DNA of 64,000 nucleotides. It comes from Oxalobacteraceae bacterium CAVE-383 (GTDB lineage: Bacteria > Pseudomonadota > Gammaproteobacteria > Burkholderiales > Burkholderiaceae_D). This document shows, in pieces, positions 27,613 through 36,123 of the stretch. The notes beneath the pieces were generated by a model. The model was not told the origin of the DNA and searched no databases. It saw only the letters and a list, made by a program, of their open reading frames with translations. The stretch is taken from positions 62,001-126,000 of the forward strand of contig REGP01000005.1 of assembly GCA_004134995.1 (NCBI GenBank). The letters run 5' to 3'. The first letter of the stretch is position 1. Each line of letters begins with the position of its first letter. Position numbers and translations under genes: made by a program.

Positions 27613-28449
27613 TTACTCCGCTTCGTCCAGGCCGATATCGACGCAGACCGCGGCCTGGTTGAGCTTGCTGGTGGAAATGTAATCGACGCCGGTCTTCGAA
27701 ATGGCGCCGATGGTGCTCAGGTTGATGCCGCCCGATGCCTCCACCTTGCAGCGCCCGCCAACCAGTTTGACGCTTTCGATCATGGCCTCGAGCGGCATAT
27801 TGTCGAGCATGATGACGTCGACGCCCGCTTCCAGCGCTTCCTTGACTTGTTCGATGCGATCGCATTCCACTTCCAGCTTGGTCAGCACCGGCAGTTGGCG
27901 GCGTGCGCGTTCCACCGCCTTGGCGATGCTGCCGCAGACGGCAATATGGTTGTCCTTGATCATGACGCCGTTATCCAGGCCGAGACGATGGTTCAGGCCG
28001 CCGCCGCATGCCACTGCGTGCTTTTCCAGCATGCGCAGGCCCGGCGTGGTCTTGCGGGTATCGATCAGGCGCGCCGAGCTGCCTGCAACGGCGGCGACGT
28101 ATTTTGCCGTTTCGTTGGCGATGCCGGACATGCGCTGCACGATATTGAGCGCGGTGCGTTCCGCGGTCAGCACGCTGCGGGCATTGCCGCTGACGTCGAG
28201 CAGCACATGGCCGGCGTCGACCTTCTGGCCGTCCTTGACGCGCACGATCACCTCCAGTGTCGGATCGTAGCGCTTGAACACGCGCGCGGCGATCTCGATG
28301 CCGGAGACGATCAGCGTCTCGCGGGCGTTCATGTAAAAGGCGCCGGTTTCGTTCGCTTCGATCATCACCTGTGCCGTCAGGTCGCAATAACCGATATCTT
28401 CGGACAGCCACAGATCGATCAGGCGGTCGGTTTGGAATACGTCATACAT
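27613..28449 (-). CDS. nadC: Quinolinate phosphoribosyltransferase, decarboxylating (NadC family)
   Basis: Family reaction: quinolinate + PRPP gives nicotinate mononucleotide + CO2 + PPi. The 278 residues are of normal length and keep the substrate-binding residues: [18 protein letters not shown] (95-112), [17 protein letters not shown] (130-146), [20 protein letters not shown] (149-168), LEVECD and VIMLDNM, then EASGGI. All the Arg, Lys and His contacts known in NadC appear present, so it looks active. It is not beside nadA or nadB but in an importer operon next to the nicotinate-catabolic genes, just before the PhnN-phosphorylase fusion. A second, biosynthetic nadC probably exists elsewhere. 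A ModD-like function is a less likely alternative. Confidence 0.88.
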   Translation of the reverse strand: MYDVFQTDRLIDLWLSEDIGYCDLTAQVMIEANETGAFYMNARETLIVSGIEIAARVFKRYDPTLEVIVRVKDGQKVDAGHVLLDVSGNARSVLTAERTALNIVQRMSGIANETAKYVAAVAGSSARLIDTRKTTPGLRMLEKHAVACGGGLNHRLGLDNGVMIKDNHIAVCGSIAKAVERARRQLPVLTKLEVECDRIEQVKEALEAGVDVIMLDNMPLEAMIESVKLVGGRCKVEASGGINLSTIGAISKTGVDYISTSKLNQAAVCVDIGLDEAE

Positions 28450-28501
28450 AGTATTTACCTTTCAGAGTTTGACTACAGAAATTACGGAATCATTGACAGA
28501 A

Positions 28502-29245
28502 TCACTTGTGATGCACGCGCCGGTCGAACTGCATGAACAGCGCATTGCAGAACACCGCGAAAACGGTCAGCAGCAAGGCCACGGCCATGATGGTTGCGAT
28601 ATCGCCCAGCCCCATCGCATTCGTGATGAGATAGCCGAGGCCGCGTTGCGAAGCGAACATCTCCCCGATCAGCACACCGAGCAGCGTCAGCGAAAAGCCC
28701 AGGCGCAGGCCGGAAATCACTTCCGGCAGGATCGCCGGCAACAACACGTGCAGCACGGTCTGGCGCAGCGGCACATGCATGGTCTTGGCCGCGCGCAGGT
28801 ACACCGGCCGCATCTGGCGGATGCCGTTCATCGTGAAAATCAGGATCGGTATCAGGCCATGCATTACCCCGAACGCCACCTTGGCCGACAGGCCGAGTCC
28901 AAACACCAGCAGAATCAGCGGATACAAGGTGACCTTGGGAATCGAATACAGATTGAGCAGGATCGGTTCGGCGACATTGCCGGACAGGCGATGCAATCCC
29001 AACAGGATGCCCAGCGCAATGCCGCCGGCCAGCGCCAGAACCAGCGCATACAGCAAGGCCTTGCCGGTCTCGAACATATGCGGGTTGAGTTCGCCCGAGG
29101 CGAGCATGCTGCACAACTTGACCAAGGTGACCCAAGGCGACGTCAAGGCGCCGGCGCCGACGATCGCATGCATCAGTTGCCAAAGCAGGACCAAAGCGAT
29201 CAGCACCAGCGCCGTGCCGCGCGATTTCTTGATGGAATTAATCAT
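28502..29245 (-). CDS. ABC transporter permease (NitT/TauT family), second of a pair
   Basis: Inner-membrane permease of 247 residues from the ATG at 29245; an upstream ATG at 29290 would add 15 residues but lacks a ribosome-binding site. The helices include GTALVLIALVLLWQLMHAIV and the coupling loop LRAAKTMHVPLRQTVLHVLLP, with GVLIGEMFASQRGLGYLI. It follows the other permease by 58 bases and precedes nadC by 52. Two different permeases in one operon imply a heterodimeric channel. Confidence 0.88.
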   Translation of the reverse strand: MINSIKKSRGTALVLIALVLLWQLMHAIVGAGALTSPWVTLVKLCSMLASGELNPHMFETGKALLYALVLALAGGIALGILLGLHRLSGNVAEPILLNLYSIPKVTLYPLILLVFGLGLSAKVAFGVMHGLIPILIFTMNGIRQMRPVYLRAAKTMHVPLRQTVLHVLLPAILPEVISGLRLGFSLTLLGVLIGEMFASQRGLGYLITNAMGLGDIATIMAVALLLTVFAVFCNALFMQFDRRVHHK

Positions 29246-29303
29246 GTGCCGTATCCCTTTGAGCGTGTGATTGGAATGTAATCCGGACATATGCGCATGG
29301 CGA

Positions 29304-30095
29304 TCACCGCCGTCTGCGCGCCTGGAAGCGGCGATCGACCAGATTCAGAACCATATTGATCAGCGTCACCAGCAACAGGACGAACAGCATCAGCGCGTAC
29401 ATGTCGCGGCTTTCGAAATTGTTGTAGGTAAAGGCGATGGCGTAACCGATGCCTGTGCCCGACAGGATGAATTCCGAGGCGATCACGCCGATGAAGGCGT
29501 AGGCGACCGACAGTTTCACGCCGGTAAACAGATACGGCAGCGCGGCGGGCAACTCAATGAACAAAGCGGTGCGCCAGCGCGGCAGCCGAAATACCTTAGC
29601 GCTTTTGCGCATGGCGTTGGGGATGCGGTCGAGTCCGCTCAGCGTGGAAGTAATCATGGTGGCGATCGCCAGCAGCACGCCGATGACAATGATCGGCAGC
29701 GAGCCGACGCCGAACATGACAATGAAGACCGGATAGAAAATAAAAGTCGGCACCGCGTAATAACTGGCCAGCAGAGGCTCGACCGCGCTCCTGAGCGGCG
29801 GCCAGGAATGAATCGCCAGCCCCATCAGGAATCCCAGCAGGATCGCGATCACCGATGCGGCGAGAATGTTCAGCAGGCTGACACGGATGTCCTGGCCGAA
29901 TTTCCCCGAGGCCAATATCTCGCACATATGCACGAACATCTGCGACGGCGCGACCATCACGTCTACCGGAATCGTTCCGGAGCGGCACAATACTTCCACT
30001 ATCAGGATCAATCCGGCGATCACCGCCAGACGCAGCCAGCTTTCGATTTTCACGTCATTGCCTTTCACTTGTGCGGTTGGAACGCACGCATGCAT
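29304..30095 (-). CDS. ABC transporter permease (NitT/TauT family), first of a pair
   Basis: Inner-membrane permease of 263 residues. The ATG at 30095 overlaps the ATPase stop (TGATG), and an internal GTG 33 bases later is a possible alternative start. Helices begin LRLAVIAGLILIVEVL; the coupling loop is MRKSAKVFRLPRWRTALFIE, and GVIASEFILSGTGIGYAIAF follows the family pattern. It pairs with the permease at 28502. Confidence 0.87.
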   Translation of the reverse strand: MHACVPTAQVKGNDVKIESWLRLAVIAGLILIVEVLCRSGTIPVDVMVAPSQMFVHMCEILASGKFGQDIRVSLLNILAASVIAILLGFLMGLAIHSWPPLRSAVEPLLASYYAVPTFIFYPVFIVMFGVGSLPIIVIGVLLAIATMITSTLSGLDRIPNAMRKSAKVFRLPRWRTALFIELPAALPYLFTGVKLSVAYAFIGVIASEFILSGTGIGYAIAFTYNNFESRDMYALMLFVLLLVTLINMVLNLVDRRFQARRRR

Positions 30096-30961
30096 CAATG
30101 CGCATGCGCGGCGCCCATCAGCTTCATCGATTCGACCCGCAGTTTTTCCCACAGCCTTGCATTGATTTCGCCGAAGCGCGGCGTCGAGACCACACGGCTG
30201 TCGCGATCGCGCTCCCAGCCGGTTTCGACAAAATCGATGAACAGGCCCGGCCGGGCCGACATCACGCCGACACGATCCGACAACATGGCGGCCTCATCCA
30301 GCGCATGCGTGATCAGCAACACCGTGGCCGAGGTCTCGCGCCACAGGCGCAGCAATTCGTCGCCCATCAGCAAACGGGTCTGCTGATCGAGTGCGCCGAA
30401 GGGCTCATCGAGCAGGATCATGCGCGGCTGCGTGACCAGAGTGCGGGCGATGCAGACCCGCTGGCGCATGCCGCCCGACAGCTGCGACGGATAGGCCTTG
30501 GCGAAATCCTTCAGGCCCATGAATCCGATCGCGTAGTCGACCCTGCGCTGTACTTCAGGGCCATCGAAGCCGGACCAGCGCAGGCCGAACGCAATGTTGT
30601 CACGCACTGTCAGCCAGGGAAATGACGCATCCTCCTGGAACACCACGCCGACGCCGTCCGGCACGCCCTTCACGGGACGGCCTTCGAATACGGCCGAGCC
30701 GGAAGTCGGTTCGGCCAGCCCCGCCAGCACGTCGAGCAAGGTCGATTTTCCGCAACCGGACGGACCGACCACGGAGAAAAATTCGCCTTTGTTCAATGTC
30801 AGGTCGATGGGGCCGAGGGCATGAAACTTTTCCTTGCCGCCGGCCTTGTTGAAATACTGCGTGACTTCCTTCAGGCAGGCGTGCACGTTGCCCAGCGCGG
30901 GCACTTCCGCCTTTGCCGCCGTGCCGAAGCCGTAAGCCGCCTTCTTGAAAACCATATTCAT
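30095..30961 (-). CDS. ABC transporter ATPase of the nic/nadC-linked importer
   Basis: Cytosolic ATPase of 288 residues. Walker A VGPSGCGKSTLLDV, Q-loop VVFQEDASFPW, signature QLSGGMRQRVCIARTL, Walker B MILLDEPFGALDQ, and LLITHALDEA are all intact. The ATG at 30961 shares one base with the binding-protein stop (TAATG) and has GAAAGGAAA just upstream. It joins the importer that leads the operon ending in nadC and the PhnN-phosphorylase fusion. Confidence 0.92.
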   Translation of the reverse strand: MNMVFKKAAYGFGTAAKAEVPALGNVHACLKEVTQYFNKAGGKEKFHALGPIDLTLNKGEFFSVVGPSGCGKSTLLDVLAGLAEPTSGSAVFEGRPVKGVPDGVGVVFQEDASFPWLTVRDNIAFGLRWSGFDGPEVQRRVDYAIGFMGLKDFAKAYPSQLSGGMRQRVCIARTLVTQPRMILLDEPFGALDQQTRLLMGDELLRLWRETSATVLLITHALDEAAMLSDRVGVMSARPGLFIDFVETGWERDRDSRVVSTPRFGEINARLWEKLRVESMKLMGAAHAH

Positions 30962-31950
30962 TATTTTCCTTTCAGATCGGCAGGCAGATAACTGGCGTCG
31001 ATCAGGCTGCTCCAATCCACCGGCCCGGTCACCTCGCCGATCAACCGCAGCCCGTCGATCATGCGATCCAGTTCGGCCTGATTGAATTCGCCCCTGCTCC
31101 ACATCTTTGGACCGATCATGTTGTCGACCGCCTGCTTGGCGTCGCCCGGGGTGAGTTTGAAATCGCGCTCCAGGATCTTGGCGGCGCCGGCCGGATCGGC
31201 GTACAGCGCATCGACACCGGCGCGGCGGCCGTTAATGATGGCGCGCAACTTGTCCGGCGACTCCTTGGCGAATTTGCGGGTGGTGATGCCGACCGAAGTC
31301 GTCATCGGCTTGAGCACGTCGCCGGCGCGGTAAACCGTGGCGTATTTATCCTTGCGGATGATCGACAGCGGTTCGATCAGCACGGCCGCCGATACCGCAC
31401 CCTGCTCCAGCATGGTGAGGCCATTGACGTAACCGCCCGAAGCGATGCGGGTCACCTTGGCCGGATCGATGCCCTTTTCCTGCAACACCATCATCAGCAG
31501 CATTTCGGACACGCCCTTGGGCGAGGTGATTGCGACCTTTTTACCGACCAGGTCCGCCACCGTCCTGATGCCCGAATTCGGCATGGCCACCATCGAGGCT
31601 TCAGCCACGCTGCGCGTGCCGACGTTGACGATCACCACATCCAGACCCTGGCGCTGCGCCGCCAATGCCGCGGAAACCGCCACTTCGCCATACGGCGTCG
31701 GGCTGGCGAGAATATTGCGCACGGTGGTGCCGCCGCCGCCCGAACTCAAGATGCCTGTGATATCGATGCCGGCCTTCTTGAACAGTCCCTTGTCCATCGC
31801 CACGGCATACGGCAAGCCATACAGGCTCTGCCCCCATTGGGTTACCGAGATTTCCTCTGCCTGCGCGACGCCTGGCACCGCTGCGGCAATGACGGGGAAT
31901 AATATGAGGCAGTTGATGAAAGACCGTATTTTCCGCAAGCGTGATTTCAT
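30961..31950 (-). CDS. ABC transporter substrate-binding protein of the nic/nadC-linked importer
   Basis: Periplasmic binding protein of 329 residues, NMT1/TauA type. The ATG at 31950 opens a signal peptide MKSRLRKIRSFINCLILF ending GVAQA. The mature part begins EEISVTQWGQSLYGLPYAVA and includes GILSSGGGGTTVRNILA and LVGKKVAITSPKGVSEMLL. It leads the operon importer - nadC - fusion, 81 bases downstream of a candidate NicR site. From context the ligand may be a pyridine carboxylate such as quinolinate or nicotinate; this is inference. Confidence 0.87.
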   Translation of the reverse strand: MKSRLRKIRSFINCLILFPVIAAAVPGVAQAEEISVTQWGQSLYGLPYAVAMDKGLFKKAGIDITGILSSGGGGTTVRNILASPTPYGEVAVSAALAAQRQGLDVVIVNVGTRSVAEASMVAMPNSGIRTVADLVGKKVAITSPKGVSEMLLMMVLQEKGIDPAKVTRIASGGYVNGLTMLEQGAVSAAVLIEPLSIIRKDKYATVYRAGDVLKPMTTSVGITTRKFAKESPDKLRAIINGRRAGVDALYADPAGAAKILERDFKLTPGDAKQAVDNMIGPKMWSRGEFNQAELDRMIDGLRLIGEVTGPVDWSSLIDASYLPADLKGK

Positions 31951-32676
31951 GATGAAACTCTCCAGGTTAGGGGCAGCAAAAAAGCAATAAAGACGCATAT
32001 CGTTCGGAAGTCCTGATTCCGGCCAATTAAAATGATGTACACATCATTCATTTATTGAATTAGCAAAATATGGGCCACCTGCTTTTGTTTCTGCATAAAA
32101 ATTCTTTTTATATCTAACTTATTGATTTCTATGTCTTAAATAAAATTTAAAGCAAAATAAAAACCTTTTTGAAAATAATAACTTCAAGCACAAATTAATA
32201 GCGTACACGCTCCATAAAAAGGCGAAACATGTCATTCGCACTGTGAGAGTGCATTACCCGCAGAGCACAAGCGCCTGAAAAGCGCGGTGCAATCACGGGC
32301 AACACAAGCAAATATTCAATGTACACATTTTATTTAAAAGCCATCTCGAAAACATGGCGAATGAACGTAAAATAAAATAATATTATTTAATCACCAAATA
32401 AATACTTCTTTTACTTAGAAATTGGCAGTAAATGTCTCACGGCAAATTTAATTTTTATCTTTGCGATTTTTATGAATATATAACGTATGCACTTAATTAA
32501 CAAGTGTGTACGTTATATTTTTAAAATAAACCACGCGTCGGAAAAGCTGCCGAAGGAAGATAAAGGCGGTCGGATTGAAGGGGTTTATGAAAAACGGGTC
32601 TTTAAGGTATGATGACCCGGCAAATCGGCCGATCCCTCAATCATTTCCCAGCATCCGAAGTCAGGAAGACCTATCC
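31951..32676. promoter_or_regulatory. AT-rich divergent control region between the importer operon and nicR
   Basis: A 726-base stretch much richer in A+T than the genes around it, with no convincing ORF. It carries three TGTACACA/TGTGTACG-type sites: AATGATGT-AC-ACATCATT at 32031-32048 (perfect 8-2-8 palindrome), AATGT-AC-ACATT at 32318-32329, and the right half of a 14-bp inverted repeat at 32481-32494 and 32502-32515 (12 of 14 paired). Related motifs lie before nicE and nicC. These are candidate NicR operators. Confidence 0.55.
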
Positions 32677-33114
32677 GTGTCCGATCATCAAACTTCATCC
32701 AAATATGTTTTTTCCGAGCAGGTCGGCCATTTGTTGCGGAGGGTTTATCAACGGCACGTCGCCATCTTCCAGCAGAACATCCCCGACTCTCAACTGACCG
32801 CGGCGCAGTTCGTGACGATGTGCGCGATCCAGGAATACGCGCCTTGCTCCCTGAGCGAGATTGTCAAGGCAACCGCGATCGACCAGGCGACGGTACGCGG
32901 AATTGTCGAACGATTAAAGGCGCGCAAATTGATCACGGTGACCCATGATGCCGAAGACAAGCGCAAGCTCATGGTGGCGCTGACGCCTGCCGGCACGCAG
33001 TTGGTGAACGAGACCGTTCCTTTCGCGCATCAGATTACCGAAAGCACTTTCGGCAACCTGAATCCGGCGGAACGCCTGGCCCTGATGCATTTATTGCGCA
33101 AGATGGCCGAGTAG
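32677..33114 (+). CDS. nicR: MarR-family regulator, probable repressor of the nic genes
   Basis: A winged-helix MarR protein. The GTG at 32677 has AGGAAG eight bases upstream and gives 145 residues, the usual MarR size; starts at 32587 (ATG) or 32575 (TTG) would extend it. The DNA-binding core is LTAAQFVTMCAIQEYAPCSL, SEIVKATAIDQATVRGIVER then the wing ITVTHDAEDKRKLMVALTPAG. In Pseudomonas putida NicR is a MarR repressor of nicotinate genes, released by 6-hydroxynicotinate. Position at the end of the nic cluster and beside the importer operon supports the name; function is inferred. Confidence 0.8.
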   Translation: MSDHQTSSKYVFSEQVGHLLRRVYQRHVAIFQQNIPDSQLTAAQFVTMCAIQEYAPCSLSEIVKATAIDQATVRGIVERLKARKLITVTHDAEDKRKLMVALTPAGTQLVNETVPFAHQITESTFGNLNPAERLALMHLLRKMAE

Positions 33115-33137
33115 GCCGAGCAGGTTTTCGGAATATT

Positions 33138-35402
33138 TCAGGTATTCAGCGCAGCCAGGATCCTGGCTGCCGTAAACGGCGGCTCGCGCAGGCGCTTTCC
33201 CATGGCATCGAACAAGGCATTGGCGAGCGCGGCCGCGCTCGGCACCGAAGCCGATTCTCCCGCGCCCAGCGGCGGCTGGTCCTGGCGCGGCATCAATACC
33301 ACCTCGATCGGCGGCACGTCGCTGAAGCGCGCAATCGGATAGGCGCCCCACTCCAGGCTCGTCGCGGCGCTGCTGCTGAAGCGCGCTTCTTCCTTGAGCA
33401 CACGGCTCAATGACTGAATCACATTGCCGTGCAATTGATGCCTCACCCCATCCGGATTGACCATCATGCCGGTGTCCTGCCCGACCACCAGCCGCTCGAC
33501 GCGGACGGCGCCATTGACGGGGTCGACGCTCACATCGATGATCCATGCCGACCAGGCGGCGCCGAAACCGGGAAACTTGCTGTGGATATAGCGCGCATAG
33601 GCCACGCCGCGGCCGCGCAACAGCCCGTCGGCCCCCGCAGCCCCACGCGAACCTCTCGCCCCGTTTTCCCAACCGGCGCGGCTTGCGACCGCTTCGATCA
33701 GTTCGATCGCACGGGCATCGTCCAGATGGCGGATGCGAAACGCAACCCGGTCGGCGCCGGACTGTACCGCCATTTCATCCAGGAAGGCATCGTGCGCGAA
33801 TGAATTCGGCAGCGCGGATACGCCGCGCAACCAGGCCGCGCGCACAATGGCCGGCAGATCGTTGCAGACGATGCGCTTGTGCCGGTACCGGTATGGCGGC
33901 GCCGCGGTGCGGTCGCCCATTTCCAGCACCCGGGGCTGTGCCGATACCGTGCCGGTCAACAGCAGCGCCAGGGTCGGCGCATCGTTGGATGGATAACGCA
34001 CCGAAAAATCATAGGCCAGCAGATTGCCGTCGGCGTCCGCCGCGCCGCTTACGTCGACCAGCTGCGCCGCGCCTTTCGGCTCCCATGCGTGTTCCTGCTC
34101 GCGCGAAAGCTGGACCCGCACCGGCCGGCCTGTCGCCCGCGTCAACAGCGCCGCATCGGCGCAGACATCGTCGGCGCAATTGCGGCCGTAGCAGCCGGCG
34201 GCTTCCATGCGGATGATTTCGATGTTCGATTCATCCATCTTCAGCAGCCGCGCCAGATCGATGCGCATCACATGCGGATTCTGCGTTCCGGACCAGACGC
34301 TGAGCTGGCCGCTTTCCGGATCCAGCGAAGCCAGCGCGCAGGACGGGCCGATCGAGGCATGCAATTGATACGGCCAGACGTAGGTTGCATGCAGCACAGT
34401 ATGCGCATCCGCCATGGCGCGATCCACTGCGTTGTCGTCGATCAGCATGCGGCGGGTGGCGGCCCGGCCGCGCATGGTCGATTCCAATTGCCGCATATCC
34501 GGCAGCGGCGGGTGCGGTTTCCACGTCACTTTCAACTGCCGTGCCGCCTTGACGGCCTGCTCCTCGCGCTCGGCCACGACACCGATGAAGTCGCCGATCA
34601 CCACCACCTCGACGATGCCGGGCAGATGCGCGATGGAGCCGCGATCGACACCGATCAGGCTATGGCCGACAAAGTCGCCGCTGTCGAGCCCGGCATACGG
34701 CGGACGCACCACCCGGCCATGCAGCATGCCGGGCAGGCGCAGGTCGTGCACATAGGTCAATTCGCCGAAGGCCTTGGCCGGAATATCCACCCGCGGCATG
34801 CTGCGGCCTACCAGACGATAATCGGCGGAAGGCTTCAGGACCACCTCGTCGGCCAGCGGCAGTTCGATATGCCGGCCGGAGACCAGACTGCCGTAGCCGA
34901 TGGCGCGATCCGACAGCCGATGGCAGACCACGCCGTCGATCACATGCAGTTCTTCGGCCGGCAACGCCAGCATCGAGGCGGCAAGCTGCAGCAAATGCAG
35001 CCTGGCCTGCGCGGCGGCGCGGCGCAGCGGAACGGCGGATATCTGGATGGTGGCGCTGGCGATGGTCGGCCCCTGGTTCGGCGCGGCTTCGGTATGGCCC
35101 AGCACCATCGTCACATGCGACAAGGGAACGTCCATTTCCTCGGCCACGATCTGCGCCAGCGAGGTGCGGATGCCGGTACCCAGATCGACGTGGCCGTTGA
35201 ACGCCATGATGCGTCCGCTGTCCTGCACGGCGATGAAAACATCCGGTTGCGAAGGCAGATAGGACGACGCGGCGCCCGGCTGGCCGGGCGCGGGCTGGGC
35301 CGCCGGCTGCGGCGCGCGGGTAATCAACAGCACGCCCGCGCCGTCGAGCAAGGCGCGGCGGCCGGCTTTCGGTGTCACATGCGTTGTTGCAGGCAGGCTC
35401 AT
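33138..35402 (-). CDS. Nicotinate dehydrogenase molybdopterin subunit (separate large subunit)
   Basis: A 754-residue aldehyde-oxidase/xanthine-dehydrogenase-type molybdopterin subunit, similar to the N-terminal part of P. putida NicB. An RR-containing start (KAGRRALLDGAGVLL) recalls the Tat-like N-terminus of IorB-type subunits. FNGHVDLGTGIRTSLAQIVA and GPTIASATIQISAVPLRRAA bind cofactor, GCYGRNCADDVCADAALL lies near the active site, and GAGESASVPSAA holds the catalytic Glu at about residue 716. It has no haem motif. Last gene of nicE-nicD-nicX-nicF-Mo, while nicA and the haem-bearing nicB are divergent 5 kb away. Start at 35402; a longer reading to 35435 is less likely. Confidence 0.82.
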   Translation of the reverse strand: MSLPATTHVTPKAGRRALLDGAGVLLITRAPQPAAQPAPGQPGAASSYLPSQPDVFIAVQDSGRIMAFNGHVDLGTGIRTSLAQIVAEEMDVPLSHVTMVLGHTEAAPNQGPTIASATIQISAVPLRRAAAQARLHLLQLAASMLALPAEELHVIDGVVCHRLSDRAIGYGSLVSGRHIELPLADEVVLKPSADYRLVGRSMPRVDIPAKAFGELTYVHDLRLPGMLHGRVVRPPYAGLDSGDFVGHSLIGVDRGSIAHLPGIVEVVVIGDFIGVVAEREEQAVKAARQLKVTWKPHPPLPDMRQLESTMRGRAATRRMLIDDNAVDRAMADAHTVLHATYVWPYQLHASIGPSCALASLDPESGQLSVWSGTQNPHVMRIDLARLLKMDESNIEIIRMEAAGCYGRNCADDVCADAALLTRATGRPVRVQLSREQEHAWEPKGAAQLVDVSGAADADGNLLAYDFSVRYPSNDAPTLALLLTGTVSAQPRVLEMGDRTAAPPYRYRHKRIVCNDLPAIVRAAWLRGVSALPNSFAHDAFLDEMAVQSGADRVAFRIRHLDDARAIELIEAVASRAGWENGARGSRGAAGADGLLRGRGVAYARYIHSKFPGFGAAWSAWIIDVSVDPVNGAVRVERLVVGQDTGMMVNPDGVRHQLHGNVIQSLSRVLKEEARFSSSAATSLEWGAYPIARFSDVPPIEVVLMPRQDQPPLGAGESASVPSAAALANALFDAMGKRLREPPFTAARILAALNT

Positions 35403-35496
35403 GACTATTCCCGTCGAATCGGTAAAACCATACAAGCAAGAACCTTGCCGATGAATACGCCGTTTGCGGCTTATCTGTACGGTTTATCTATACGGT

Positions 35497-36123
35497 TTAT
35501 GCCGCGGCGATCGCGGCCAGCGCATCTTGCATCGGCATGACCGAAGCATATTTCTGCCCCATATCGAACAGATTCGCGTCGTGCGGCCCGATGGCGCGGT
35601 CGCCCACGCAGTCGGACAGCACCAGCGGCCGGAAGCCCCACGACATGGCATCGACCACACTGGCCCGCACGCAGCCGCTGGTGACCGCGCCGGCCACCAG
35701 CAGCGTCTGCACGCCATGCCGGGTCAGCCATGGCGCCAGCGAGGTGCCGAAGAACGCGGACGGCACCGTCTTGCGCACCACCAGTTCTCCCGGCGCCGGG
35801 GTGAGCTCCGGCACGATCGCGCTGTTCGGATGGTGTTCCTTCAGCGTCACCATGCCGGGCACTTTCAGGCCAAAAATGTTGTTGTCGGCTGCGTCGTCGG
35901 CGAACACGATGCGGCTATGCGCCACCGGCCAGCCCTGCTTGCGCGCATGGGCCAACAGCAGCACCGTATTGGCAATCGCCGGTGCGATATTGCCGCCGCC
36001 GAACACCTGCGGATCGGCGAAGCCGTTGACGAAGTCGACGATCAGCAGTCCGTACGGCGGCTTGATTTCGAGCGCATTGCCAAAACCCTGCTTCTGATAA
36101 GTACCCAGTTCCGCATGCATCAT
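35497..36123 (-). CDS. nicF: Maleamate amidohydrolase
   Basis: Hydrolyses maleamate to maleate and ammonia in nicotinate catabolism. About 208 residues with the isochorismatase/cysteine-hydrolase triad: Asp in YGLLIVDFVNGFADP, Lys in LVVRKTVPSAFFGT, and the nucleophilic Cys in AGAVTSGCVRASVVDAM. The first ATG at 36123 overlaps the nicX stop (ATGA); a second ATG three bases on is equally possible. Order nicX-nicF matches its use after NicD. Confidence 0.93.
   Translation of the reverse strand: MMHAELGTYQKQGFGNALEIKPPYGLLIVDFVNGFADPQVFGGGNIAPAIANTVLLLAHARKQGWPVAHSRIVFADDAADNNIFGLKVPGMVTLKEHHPNSAIVPELTPAPGELVVRKTVPSAFFGTSLAPWLTRHGVQTLLVAGAVTSGCVRASVVDAMSWGFRPLVLSDCVGDRAIGPHDANLFDMGQKYASVMPMQDALAAIAAA

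Noticed and set aside
27613-28449. Calling the NadC-like gene modD (molybdenum-linked)
   Set aside because: There is molybdenum-enzyme context nearby, but the residues contacting quinolinate and PRPP in NadC look conserved and no modABC genes are present.
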